Shown here one piece after another: positions 50,547-59,321 of a DNA stretch of 64,000 bases; position 1 is the stretch's first letter, and the number at the start of each line of letters is the position of its first letter. Source of the stretch: Wansuia hejianensis (lineage in GTDB: Bacteria > Bacillota > Clostridia > Lachnospirales > Lachnospiraceae). Position numbers and translations under genes: made by a program. The notes below the pieces were generated by a model, which was not told the origin of the DNA, did no database searches, and saw only the letters and a list, made by a program, of their open reading frames with translations. The stretch covers positions 1,997,501 through 2,061,500 of the forward strand of contig NZ_CP060635.1 in NCBI RefSeq assembly GCF_014337215.1, given 5' to 3'.

Positions 50547-50845
50547 TTATTTTATTTTGCTGGCCAGTGCCCTGCGGCGTTGCCCTGTAAGCAGGTCCGT
50601 CTTATGAGGGATCACCAGCCAATCGGCAGCACCCGGAATCGAACCGGGACCCAGGGCGCTACCCTGTCCACCTGCCATTGGTGGGATGCCCCGAAAATGA
50701 CCCAGGGCCCGAAGGCCACCTGGGTACGTTCCTCCGATATCCTCAGATTCAGAGACAAAGGAATGCTTGGATTGCATAAATCCTACTCCCATTCGGGAAC
50801 CCAGCCCCTGTGCCCGCTGGTGATCAACTCCAGCGGGCCAACAAA
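50547..50845 (-). other. Highly structured 300-base segment with tRNA-like end
   Basis: No convincing gene fits. On the minus strand there is a perfect T-arm look-alike CCCGG-TTCGATT-CCGGG followed by TGCTGCC, with GGCAG 45 bases before it, but no D arm or full anticodon arm. Other stems: CCCAGG/CCTGGG and a 9-bp stem GCCCGCTGG/CCAGCGGGC (50813-50841). It could be a phage structured RNA or part of the cos region. An 81-residue open frame here is poorly supported. Confidence 0.45.
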
Positions 50846-50940
50846 CACATTAAGGAGGGAAAGAAATCAACATGGTCTTTTATTCATTTCTTTCAGCTTA
50901 CACTATAACACAGACCGAGTGTGTACTTCCATGTACTCTT

Positions 50941-51357
50941 TTACATTTTGAAATGCTGAAGAGCTCTGCCATGCACTTTATGAATACCCTTCCAGCTGTA
51001 GCACATCTTCACAGCAATCTCCTCCCATTTCAGTAGGTGTATGTACCGATACCGCAGGACCATCTTCTCGGTCTCATTGGGCATTTTCTCAATCTTCTGC
51101 GTGATCTCCCGCCTAATCGTAATACGCTTCTCTAACTGCTCTTTCAGATCATTCATTAGCCTGTCCATTGCAGCCGCATATCCGGACAGATCCCCGATGC
51201 CGGACCCGTGGGGCATCCCATCATTAACGACCGCCGGCATCATGGTATCAAGTCGGAGCCGAGTAATCTCTTCTTCGATCTGCTTCTCCGATCTGACCGC
51301 ATCCCGGTACCGCATCAGATACTCCTTCTTCGCTTCGTTCTCTTTTTTCACGTCCAC
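50941..51357 (-). CDS. Sigma-70 region 4-like late regulator (DUF1492-like)
   Basis: A 138-residue protein: a helical, charged first part and a C-terminal sigma region-4 helix-turn-helix (L-R-Y-R-Y-I-H-L-L-K-W-E-E-I-A-V-K-M-C-Y-S-W-K-G-I). Such proteins turn on late genes in clostridial phages. GTG at 51357 is 8 bases after AGGAGG; earlier starts overlap it. It lies directly before the late region. Confidence 0.78.
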   Translation of the reverse strand: MDVKKENEAKKEYLMRYRDAVRSEKQIEEEITRLRLDTMMPAVVNDGMPHGSGIGDLSGYAAAMDRLMNDLKEQLEKRITIRREITQKIEKMPNETEKMVLRYRYIHLLKWEEIAVKMCYSWKGIHKVHGRALQHFKM

Positions 51358-51502
51358 CGGCATCACCTCCTGTCATATCCCTGTATCTCCTCCCGATCCG
51401 AAGCGCCGGTACGTCTCTGGCCTGCTCCAGCAGCTTCCGGGCCAGCGACGGATTCATCTGATACTCCCGCGCCATATCGGTTATTCGGGATTCATCAATC
51501 AT
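51248..51502 (-). CDS. Small helix-turn-helix protein overlapping the late regulator
   Basis: An 84-residue frame with a very strong site (GGAGGTGGG) before ATG 51502. Its first 45 residues look like an excisionase-type HTH (I-T-D-M-A-R-E-Y-Q-M-N-P-S-L-A-R-K-L-L). The last 38 lie in an alternate frame of the late regulator and look random, so the functional part is probably the N-terminus. Its stop may be fortuitous. Confidence 0.5.
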   Translation of the reverse strand: MIDESRITDMAREYQMNPSLARKLLEQARDVPALRIGRRYRDMTGGDAGGREKRERSEEGVSDAVPGCGQIGEADRRRDYSAPT

Positions 51503-51944
51503 AGCCCACCTCCCCACCCAGTAAAAACTGTTTTTCTTCCAGCCGTGCATAGACCGTCTGCCCATTATTGGTCTGAATATACGGCAGAAATACTTCTTCA
51601 AATCTGGCCATTTCTATGTCAATAAGCGCCATCTGGGCTTCTACCCAGTCTTTAAGTATTCTCCAGGCTACTCGCTCCGCCTGTTCTCGCGTATCTTTAA
51701 TCTGTTTACGTGGATTTTCACGTTTCTCTTTTCGTAATACATTGAGACAGGCATCAATCCTCGCAGGTAAACTTATCGGTATTTGCTGTACCCCATTATC
51801 AATCAAGAAAGAAATACCGATTATGGATTTATTTTCGTACTGTTTTAAGATTGACTTTGCTTCATGCATCATTAAAATATACTCTATTTCTGACACTGTT
51901 TTGAAAGCATCTATTGTGGTTGTATAATTTAAAATCGCCATCAT
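51495..51944 (-). CDS. Phage protein of unknown function (conserved type)
   Basis: A 149-residue protein opening A-I-L-N-Y-T-T-T-I-D-A-F-K-T-V-S-E-I, a beginning shared by a common phage family, with I-G-I-S-F-L-I and P-I-S-L-P-A-R-I-D-A-C-L and a helical C-terminus with A-W-R-I-L-K-D-W-V-E-A-Q. Function unknown. It lies at the end of the replication block. Confidence 0.7.
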   Translation of the reverse strand: MMAILNYTTTIDAFKTVSEIEYILMMHEAKSILKQYENKSIIGISFLIDNGVQQIPISLPARIDACLNVLRKEKRENPRKQIKDTREQAERVAWRILKDWVEAQMALIDIEMARFEEVFLPYIQTNNGQTVYARLEEKQFLLGGEVGYD

Positions 51945-52056
51945 TTCCCTCCTTTCCGCTGCCGCCGCCCCCGGCAGCCTGAATCTGCGGAATCTAAAGG
52001 TTGAGGGTTTCCCCTTTCTAAATAATTTTTATTGTTATTGGGCGGAATTAACATCG

Positions 52057-52275
52057 TCATACAATCCCGTGTCTCCATACATCATTGACACAGCCACGGT
52101 GAAAGAACAATTGTGATCCGCGTTTTGTCCTCACATACTCGACACTGCCTAATTCGTCGGCAGAAGTAATGACCCCGCCGCAGCCCTGGCATCTGACCTT
52201 ACAGATCATCCGTTTATGTACATCTGCTTGTCCTGTAGGCTCGCCCACAGCCCTTATCATTTTTGCTATATCCAT
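52057..52275 (-). CDS. Small zinc-finger-like phage protein
   Basis: A 72-residue protein with C-K-V-R-C-Q-G-C-G and a C-terminal H-R-G-C, a likely four-ligand zinc site. It follows the helicase gene by one base. Confidence 0.6.
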   Translation of the reverse strand: MDIAKMIRAVGEPTGQADVHKRMICKVRCQGCGGVITSADELGSVEYVRTKRGSQLFFHRGCVNDVWRHGIV

Positions 52276-52276
52276 G

Positions 52277-53662
52277 CTATTTTCCCTCCTTGATTGCTTT
52301 GATCCGGGCTTTTAAGGACTGCATGACCCAGTTTTGTACATCGCTTTTTTTCTCCAAAGCCTGCATCACGTCCTCATCCCGGGTTCCTGCGCAGACGAGA
52401 TGGTGGATGATCACTTTTTCAGTCTGCCCCTGTCTATGCAGGCGCTTGTTCGCCTGCGTGTACAACTCATAATTCCAGGTAAGGCCAAACCAGATCACGT
52501 GATTGCCTCCCTGCTGCAGGTTCAGCCCATAGGCCGCACTGGCCGGATGGGCAAGAAGGACATCCACCTTTCCGGCGTTCCAGTCGTCCTCATCCCGGAC
52601 TGTTTTCAACTCCCGGACTCTCAGCCCTGATTTTTTCAACACATCCAGAATCCGGGCTTCATCATGCTGAAAACTATAGAACACCAACGCCGGCTTCCCC
52701 TGCAGGGACTCGATCAGTTCCAAGAACGCCTCGATCTTGCAGGTATGTACCTCGTGGACGCCGTGGTCATCGTCGTACAATGCCCCATTAGCCAACTGCA
52801 AAAGCTTGTTGCTCAACGCCGCCGCACTGGTCACACTAATCTCTTCTTCATCCTCCGGCAGCTCCAGAACCATCTGGCGCTCCAGGTCGTGATAGGCTTT
52901 CTCCGCTTTGGGATCTAATACCACAGGGATCTGGTGGTAAGTGAGATCCGGCAGCTGCAGATAATCCTCGGCTTTCATGCTGATGCAGATATCCGCGATT
53001 CGGTCCAGGATGCTTTCTTCGCTCCCAGGCTTCGCCTTGTAGTTATACACCATGCCGTCCGATCCGCGGCGCCCCGGATCAAAATACCGTTCCCGGAACT
53101 GCGTATACCGTCTCCCCAGGCGTTCCCCGCCGTCCAGAAGAAACACCTGTGCCCACAAATCGTCCAGCCCGTTCGGAGACGGCGTCCCAGTCAGCTCCAC
53201 CAGCCGGTCTATTTTGGGCATTACCGCCGCCAGGGCTTTAAACCGTTTGGCCTTGTGGCTCTTAAAACTGCTGGACTCATCCACCACCACCATATCGAAT
53301 GGCCAGGCGTTCCGGTAGTAATCTACCAGCCAGCAGACATTCTCCCGGTTGATGATATAGATGTCCGCCGGCGTATTCAGCGCCCGGATCCGTTTTGCCT
53401 GGCTGCCCAGTACCGGGGACACCCGAAGGATTTTCGTGTGATCCCATTTATCCTTCTCCTTCGTCCAGGTCCCTTCCGCTACTTTTTTTGGCGCGATCAC
53501 CAAGACCTTCCGAACAGCGAACCGGTTATACTTAAGCTCCCGGACGGCGGTCAGGGTAGTGACCGTCTTGCCTAAACCCATATCCAGAAATAGTCCCAGC
53601 TTCGGAATCTCTATGATTTTATCAATGCAGTGTCGCTGGTAATCGTGCGGTTTAAATTCCAT
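52277..53662 (-). CDS. SNF2-type DEAD/DEAH helicase of the phage
   Basis: A 461-residue superfamily 2 ATPase. Walker A is L-D-M-G-L-G-K-T (about residue 27), Walker B V-V-D-E-S-S-S (about 130), motif III L-T-G-T-P-S-P-N-G (about 165) and motif VI Q-A-N-K-R-L-H-R-Q-G-Q (about 395). It is a translocase for recombination or replication. The start at 53662 begins inside the VRR-NUC gene (11-base overlap). Confidence 0.88.
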   Translation of the reverse strand: MEFKPHDYQRHCIDKIIEIPKLGLFLDMGLGKTVTTLTAVRELKYNRFAVRKVLVIAPKKVAEGTWTKEKDKWDHTKILRVSPVLGSQAKRIRALNTPADIYIINRENVCWLVDYYRNAWPFDMVVVDESSSFKSHKAKRFKALAAVMPKIDRLVELTGTPSPNGLDDLWAQVFLLDGGERLGRRYTQFRERYFDPGRRGSDGMVYNYKAKPGSEESILDRIADICISMKAEDYLQLPDLTYHQIPVVLDPKAEKAYHDLERQMVLELPEDEEEISVTSAAALSNKLLQLANGALYDDDHGVHEVHTCKIEAFLELIESLQGKPALVFYSFQHDEARILDVLKKSGLRVRELKTVRDEDDWNAGKVDVLLAHPASAAYGLNLQQGGNHVIWFGLTWNYELYTQANKRLHRQGQTEKVIIHHLVCAGTRDEDVMQALEKKSDVQNWVMQSLKARIKAIKEGK

Positions 53663-53948
53663 AGCCCATTTTCCTTTCGCATTCTTCCAGAAAGGCGTCC
53701 ACTTCCTGGATTCCATGCAACACCCGGACGTCCTGACCCAGTTTTCTCAATCGGCCGATTTGTAGTTCCTGCAGCCGGCTGAGTTTCCCTGTTTCGGTTT
53801 TCAATTCCACAAAGCAGGGTCGCTCTCCCGGCAGGATCACTATCCGGTCTGGCACCCCGTCATTCCCTGGGCTTACCCACTTATACGCCCGGCCGCCCAG
53901 CCTTTTTACCTGCTCCACTAAAACTCTCTCAATCTCTTTTTCCAGCAA
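53652..53948 (-). CDS. VRR-NUC domain nuclease
   Basis: A 98-residue protein with the PD-(D/E)xK core: N-D-G-V-P-D-R-I near residue 30 and F-V-E-L-K-T-E-T-G-K-L near 45, then Q-x-x-x-L-x-x-L-G. TTG start with GGGAGG. It lies between primase and helicase genes and probably resolves branched DNA. Confidence 0.85.
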   Translation of the reverse strand: MLEKEIERVLVEQVKRLGGRAYKWVSPGNDGVPDRIVILPGERPCFVELKTETGKLSRLQELQIGRLRKLGQDVRVLHGIQEVDAFLEECERKMGYGI

Positions 53949-54203
53949 TCTATTTTCCTCCCACGTCTACAACTTTCTCACGCACGCGTATATGACGTAT
54001 ATTCATTAGGCGCGTTAGGTAATATTAGGCGCTATTTTATTACCTATTTTTTTTATTTATATAGATAGTTTGTAGACATTGTAGATAAATACTAATTTTT
54101 ATTGATTCTATGCGGCTTTGCGCCGTCAACAAAGCATGTAACATTCTGTAGACTTTGTTTTTGCGCTGTCTACATTGCAACAATCTTTTTCTCGGTTGTA
54201 GAC
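53949..54203. other. AT-rich segment with six TGTAGAC iterons (candidate phage origin)
   Basis: TGTAGAC or its complement occurs at 53965, 54071, 54080 (one mismatch), 54147, 54168 and 54197. A hairpin AGGTAATA/TATTACCT with direct TTAGGCGC copies is near 54016-54049, beside an A/T-only run. It lies next to the primase-helicase gene, whose 3' end it enters. This matches replication origins of many phages but is unproven. Confidence 0.5.
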
Positions 54204-56614
54204 GGGGTTTGTTGCGCCCATTCTGCCCTTCTAAACCCTCTTTGTGTTCCATAAATTCCATGCCTCCCCGAGGTTTTTTCCTTCTCCCAGTCTTTGAGTC
54301 CCAAAAGTATGTTATTGATTTCCATACTGTCCCGGCGTTGCATATATCTCGGATCACCGCCGAAGCACTCGGCCCATATCTCCATAGCGCACACCCGGTC
54401 CCGTCCGATGAGCCGCCGGCCTTCCGGCAGCTTCATGTTCCCATTCAGGAACATTCTCCGATCGTTTAGCTTCAGATCGTCCCAGTTGTCAGGGATCTGC
54501 CGGTCCAGGTAATCCCGGATCAGCCCCTCCTTTCCGGAGGATTCCTTGTGACTGTTCTGTGCCGCCTCCGCCATCTGTTCAATTTCTTTCGACAGGAACA
54601 ACGGTTCTCCCAGCTGCCAGTAGGCATATGCTTCCGCCCAAACTTGATCCACTTCCTTTGGGAGATCCTCCCACACGGATTTCCTCGCAGGCTGCTGCCC
54701 CACGTCTACCGGCCAAAATCGCCGGTTTCCCGTGGCGTCTTTTAGATATTCACTGTCGTTGCTGGTACCAAAGAACACACACCGCCTGGGGTATTTGTCC
54801 GTCCGGCGCCCATAAGCCGCCCGATATATGTCGTGTGTTTTGCTTAAAAACTGCTTAATGACCTGCGTCTCCTGCTTCGTGAATGCCGACAACTCGCCCA
54901 CCTCGTTAATCCAGGTGCCCTGGATCAGCTCCGCGGCCTCCTTTCCCTCAAATGTTGTCAGGGAGTCCGAGAACCAGTCCCGGCCAAGAATTGCAAGGAA
55001 GGTGCTCTTCCCGATGCCCTGCGGACCGGAAAAGATCGGCATGTAGTCAAATTTCACACCGCCTAAGATAGCCCGGGCCACAGCTGCGCACAGGGATTTC
55101 CGCATAACCGCCCGCGTATAGGGGGTATCCTCCGCGCCCAGGTAATCCGGCAACAACGTATCCACCCGTTTCACGCCGTCCCATTGCAGGCCCTGCAGGT
55201 AATCCCGCACGTCATTGATCCGGTTTTGGCTGCTGACCAGAAGAAGGGCGTTGTCCAGCTTCTCCCGTCCAGTAATCCCGTAGAAGGTTTCCATGTACCG
55301 GTAAATCCCGGCGTCGTCCGCGTCCTTCCAGCGCCGTTTTACATCTTCGGCGTTCCATGGCACCTTCCCCAACACCATACCGCAACTGGAAAATTCGTCC
55401 GTTACGATCCTTTCTTTCAGCAGGGGATCATTCTCCAGGACAATCACCGCGTTATTGATCGTCTTTTCATACTTCCCGTTTCCGTCCTTTGTAAGGCGTG
55501 AAAGCCAGCTTAGGTCATATTCACTAGCCTCCACAGGCGCCGCAAACGCCTCCTGCGCCTGTTCAAAGCGCTCTGTAGATATAAGATCCGATACCGCCTT
55601 GTCATTCATGGCCAGCCGGCTCATGGCCATGAATGACGGCAGTTTGTTATTCGGTGTTCCCTCCTTTGCTTCGGCGTCCTGGTCCCCGTATTTATGCAGC
55701 CGGATCAGGTCAAACGCGTTAACCAGCTGCCCGGAACAGGGATCTGTCGCGTGGTGGCTGTAAAGGAACAGATCGCCGTCGTACACGATCGCCCCGCCGG
55801 TCGTGGATCCGCCGGTATAAGTGTAACGCCCTGGCGCATCGGTCGCCTCATACAGCCCCGGGATGAATGTATCCATGGCCTGGGTGATCGTGTACGTCCG
55901 GCAGAACGCGCCGATCACCCCCCGTTTGGCCGTGGGGTCCTCCTGTTTGGCCAGCCGCCGGCGTTCAATCGCTTCATTGCCCGGCACCTGCGGCCACTGG
56001 ATAACATCTGTCCAGTCGCCGTACATGCCCAGCAGACCGTCCAGGTTACAGAGCGGGCGGTCAAACACCTGGTAGACGTACTCACCGTCACTGCAGCAAC
56101 TGGGCCAGTACATCAACCGGTTCACCTCAAAAGTAGTGGGATCGCAAAACTCGATGCCGATCAGCGCCGCCAGTTTCCGCGCTGCCGGCTCATATTCGTC
56201 CGCCGTGGCCGTCCGATCCAAAGGCACGATCACCCGGAGCCGGGGCGCATACCCGGCATGCTTCCGCGTGCTGTATACTACTGCAGCGCACCCCAGCCCG
56301 GATACACGCCGCAGGATATCATCTGTCTGTCCTGCGGGTATACTGTCCAGGTCAAGGGTCAGCAGATCCCGGCCCTCGGCGTATTCGGGTTTCCGGCGGT
56401 CATTTTTGAATGTCCCGCCTACAAATCCGCCCACATCCTTCAGTTCCGCCTGTTGTGCCTTGCCCATGGCGAGATACTGCTCATAGGTTTCACTGCTACG
56501 AACAGGAGTTTTCAGCCGATCTATAAATTCAGACCAAAGGATAGAGCTTTTCGGCCAATGCGTGGCTTTCCGGCTGCCGGCCGTGCTGATCTGAAGTTTT
56601 CTATTGTACTGCAT
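54170..56614 (-). CDS. Primase-helicase with VapE domain
   Basis: An 814-residue replication protein. The first ~250 residues form an archaeo-eukaryotic primase-like domain (L-T-L-D-L-D-S-I near 94, R-L-R-V-I-V-P-L near 136). The VapE-type ATPase core is near 520-620 with G-P-Q-G-I-G-K-S-T-F and W-I-N-E-V-G-E-L. The C-terminus is a winged-helix-like region. It starts the phage fork beside the PolA-like polymerase gene. Confidence 0.88.
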   Translation of the reverse strand: MQYNRKLQISTAGSRKATHWPKSSILWSEFIDRLKTPVRSSETYEQYLAMGKAQQAELKDVGGFVGGTFKNDRRKPEYAEGRDLLTLDLDSIPAGQTDDILRRVSGLGCAAVVYSTRKHAGYAPRLRVIVPLDRTATADEYEPAARKLAALIGIEFCDPTTFEVNRLMYWPSCCSDGEYVYQVFDRPLCNLDGLLGMYGDWTDVIQWPQVPGNEAIERRRLAKQEDPTAKRGVIGAFCRTYTITQAMDTFIPGLYEATDAPGRYTYTGGSTTGGAIVYDGDLFLYSHHATDPCSGQLVNAFDLIRLHKYGDQDAEAKEGTPNNKLPSFMAMSRLAMNDKAVSDLISTERFEQAQEAFAAPVEASEYDLSWLSRLTKDGNGKYEKTINNAVIVLENDPLLKERIVTDEFSSCGMVLGKVPWNAEDVKRRWKDADDAGIYRYMETFYGITGREKLDNALLLVSSQNRINDVRDYLQGLQWDGVKRVDTLLPDYLGAEDTPYTRAVMRKSLCAAVARAILGGVKFDYMPIFSGPQGIGKSTFLAILGRDWFSDSLTTFEGKEAAELIQGTWINEVGELSAFTKQETQVIKQFLSKTHDIYRAAYGRRTDKYPRRCVFFGTSNDSEYLKDATGNRRFWPVDVGQQPARKSVWEDLPKEVDQVWAEAYAYWQLGEPLFLSKEIEQMAEAAQNSHKESSGKEGLIRDYLDRQIPDNWDDLKLNDRRMFLNGNMKLPEGRRLIGRDRVCAMEIWAECFGGDPRYMQRRDSMEINNILLGLKDWEKEKTSGRHGIYGTQRGFRRAEWAQQTPSTTEKKIVAM

Positions 56615-56627
56615 GCCGCTCCCCCTT

Positions 56628-58598
56628 CTAATCTTTCATGTAATAACTGCTTTCAAATCCGGCGCCCTGTAGGATGAGCCCCGGCGCCCAGGGGATCGGC
56701 TCTGCCATCAGGCCGCAGATCTCGTCCACTGTTGTCTCCATCGGCGCGTCAATGATCACCTCATCGTGGACATGAAATACTACCTGCAATCCTTTCGCAT
56801 CAATCCGGCGCAATGTCTCCGCCAGACAGTCCCTGGCAATAGCCTGGACAATGTTCTCTACCAACCTGCCGCCATACGTGGAGTCGATTCCCCATTTCCG
56901 GGTCTGCTGGCCCATCGTATAATAATGCACGGCAGGCCGTCCAAACTTGTTTTCTGCGAGAAAGGGCTTCGCGTAGAAGAGTTTTCTCCCAGACGGCAGC
57001 CGGACAGTCAGGAAGCACTGCCCGTAGATGATATCCCCTTCCAGGGCAAAAATCAGGTTATTAATTCCCTGTGGCTGCGCTGTCTGTACTGCCGCGACTG
57101 CTGCCTGATCCATTGCATACCACAGATCCACAATCCGTGGATTCGCCTGCCGCCACCGGTTTTTAATATCCGGCAGCTCGTCCTCTGAAAGTCCCATGTC
57201 AAGGGCGCCCATCCGGATCAGTGCGGCTTCTCCTCCCTGATATCCGAGAGCCAGTGTGGCCACCTTTCCCTTCTGCCGCAGAGCATACTCCGGATTCCCT
57301 TTTGCGATCTTTTCAATCGGGACGTGGAACATCTGGGACGCCGTGGCTTCGTAGATCTTTCCATGGGTAGCAAACACTTCATTCACCCACTGCTCCCCCG
57401 CCAGCCAGGCGATCACCCGGGCCTCAATGGCTGAAAAGTCTGCCACCACGAATTTACGGCCTTCTGACGGGATGAACGCCGTCCGGATCAGCTGGGACAG
57501 CGTATCCGGAACATTCCCGTAGATCATCTTCAGCCCCTTATAATTCCCGGATTTTACGATCTTTCGGGCGCCGTCTAAAGTTTTCAGATAGTTTCTCGGC
57601 AAGTTCTGCATCTGTGTCAGTCGACCGGCCCACCGCCCTGTCCGGTTCGCGCCGTAATATTGCGTCAATCCCCGGATACGGTCGCCTTCCCCTCTCTGGA
57701 CATCCATGGCCACGTATTTCTTAATGGATGTCTTGCCCAGCTGCTGCCGGATCTCCAGGACACGTTTCACCGTATCCTGGGGCTGCCCGTCCAGCAAAGA
57801 GGACACTGTGTCCTTCCGCAGGTTGTCCACCTCTGTCCCCTGTTCATTCAGCCACTGCAATAGCTGCTGCTGGCTGTTCGGGTTCTGCAGACCTGTCAGC
57901 CGGATTGCTTCCTCTGTCAGCTCTGCCGTACTGGTTGCATCAATGGCCAAGGCGCCATGGATCAGTTCTGTATCTACCCGGACGCCATAAGCGTTCATTC
58001 GGACGTCCATGCGCCAGAGTTCCTCTTCGGCCTCCGGCATAGGGAACTGATCCAGCCGGCGTAAGATCTCATGCTCCGTCACCACGTCCTGCTTACAATA
58101 CTCCTTAAATAGTTCCCATTTTTCAGGTGCATGTTTAGGCAGGTTCCAGGTGCGGCCGCCATTGCTCTTCGTCGGCTTACAGGGCACACAGAAATACCGG
58201 ATCAGGGCCTTACCGGCAGACAGCTTCTGCTTATCCTGTGGCAGGCCGACCGCCTTGCCTGTAGCGTCCAGCCCGGCGGTATATCCGCAGTACAGGCCGT
58301 GCGCCATGGTACAGCGCCACTGTTCCAGTGGTGTTATGTATCCCGCCCGGTTTAGGCAGTACCATTCAAACGCAGCGTTATAGGCGTGCTTGACCACCGC
58401 CGGATCAGACAGGCTGTCTAAGACATCCGCCGGTAGTTCCTCCTCTTGCGCAAGGTCAATGACTTCTACTAGTGAATCATCCAGCTGGAAAGCGAACAGA
58501 AGGATCTGGAAGTCCGGCGCCTGTGCATATTTGTAAGCCCCGGCTTTCCCGATGTCTACGCTTGATTTCGTCTCTATGTCAACACTCAGATGGTGCAT
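56628..58598 (-). CDS. Phage family A DNA polymerase
   Basis: A 656-residue PolA-type polymerase with a 3'-5' exonuclease-like first part (L-S-V-D-I-E-T-K-S) and no 5'-nuclease. Polymerase motif A is V-V-A-D-F-S-A-I-E-A-R near 392, motif B R-Q-K-G-K-V-A-T-L-A-L-G-Y-Q near 455, motif C H-V-H-D-E-V-I-I near 605. It copies the phage genome; the gene is followed by primase-helicase. Confidence 0.94.
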   Translation of the reverse strand: MHHLSVDIETKSSVDIGKAGAYKYAQAPDFQILLFAFQLDDSLVEVIDLAQEEELPADVLDSLSDPAVVKHAYNAAFEWYCLNRAGYITPLEQWRCTMAHGLYCGYTAGLDATGKAVGLPQDKQKLSAGKALIRYFCVPCKPTKSNGGRTWNLPKHAPEKWELFKEYCKQDVVTEHEILRRLDQFPMPEAEEELWRMDVRMNAYGVRVDTELIHGALAIDATSTAELTEEAIRLTGLQNPNSQQQLLQWLNEQGTEVDNLRKDTVSSLLDGQPQDTVKRVLEIRQQLGKTSIKKYVAMDVQRGEGDRIRGLTQYYGANRTGRWAGRLTQMQNLPRNYLKTLDGARKIVKSGNYKGLKMIYGNVPDTLSQLIRTAFIPSEGRKFVVADFSAIEARVIAWLAGEQWVNEVFATHGKIYEATASQMFHVPIEKIAKGNPEYALRQKGKVATLALGYQGGEAALIRMGALDMGLSEDELPDIKNRWRQANPRIVDLWYAMDQAAVAAVQTAQPQGINNLIFALEGDIIYGQCFLTVRLPSGRKLFYAKPFLAENKFGRPAVHYYTMGQQTRKWGIDSTYGGRLVENIVQAIARDCLAETLRRIDAKGLQVVFHVHDEVIIDAPMETTVDEICGLMAEPIPWAPGLILQGAGFESSYYMKD

Positions 58599-58643
58599 GA
58601 AATCCTCCTGTTAAAAGGAAAGGAGATGTTGCCTCCCCTCTTG

Positions 58644-59321
58644 TTAATATGGTAATCCGGTAATCGGGTTGATTCCCCCAGCTGCCGCGCCCTGCGTGAT
58701 ATTGGTATTCATAGATCCTGGCTGGGCGTACTGGGGCTGCGCGTAACCGTTCTGCATAGGGGCCGGCTGCTGCGCCTGAGGCATCCCAAACGCCTGCGCG
58801 GCGGATACATGGCCGCTGCTTAAAGGCTCTCCATCCCTGGTTTTTTGCACGGGTCCAAGGCCACAGCCGATCCCCTTTTTCCCGCCGAACGCGTAAGGGA
58901 AAAAGCTGACGCTCACACGTCCGTACATGCCGCTGTACACTTCTGACTGGTTAATGATCGGATTGCACTGCGCATCTACCACCTCCGGCGGATAATCCAC
59001 CTTCGTGCCGGCCGTGAACACCCAATGCCCCTTACATTCAGGGCCAAATGGCAGTCCATCCGAGGAACGCACGCCATCCCCGTCATATATAGGTGTCGGT
59101 ATCATTGGCGGGCACTGGCCGTTCCATTTCTCAGTAACGCCCTTCTGTTTTGCCGCCTCAATGGCCGCATTGATCCGGTTCATAGTGTCGGTGTCCGTCT
59201 TTGGCACCAACACCGTGACGCTGTACTTCTCTTCCTGCCCCGGCATCGCTGCATAGGGCTTAAACAGATGTACATAGCTCATTCTTACTTCTCCTGTTGT
59301 TACATTCGTCAATTCATTCAT
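58644..59321 (-). CDS. DUF2815 protein (phage ssDNA-binding-like)
   Basis: A 225-residue protein of the DUF2815 type, an OB-fold-like partner in phage replication: Y-V-H-L-F-K-P-Y near residue 17, V-L-V-P-K-T-D, and G-V-S/R-V-S-F-F-P-Y-A-F near 135. The C-terminus is Q/P/A-rich, like SSB tails. It overlaps DUF2800 by 8 bases. Confidence 0.85.
   Translation of the reverse strand: MNELTNVTTGEVRMSYVHLFKPYAAMPGQEEKYSVTVLVPKTDTDTMNRINAAIEAAKQKGVTEKWNGQCPPMIPTPIYDGDGVRSSDGLPFGPECKGHWVFTAGTKVDYPPEVVDAQCNPIINQSEVYSGMYGRVSVSFFPYAFGGKKGIGCGLGPVQKTRDGEPLSSGHVSAAQAFGMPQAQQPAPMQNGYAQPQYAQPGSMNTNITQGAAAGGINPITGLPY

Noticed and set aside
50547..50792. An 81-residue minus-strand frame in the structured segment
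   Set aside because: No clear ribosome site, Gly/Pro-rich odd composition and full overlap with the tRNA-like element and hairpins. It is described as a structured segment instead.
55694..56677. A 327-residue plus-strand frame opposite the primase-helicase gene
   Set aside because: Shadow of a well-supported gene with clear Walker motifs; no start signal and no protein family likeness.
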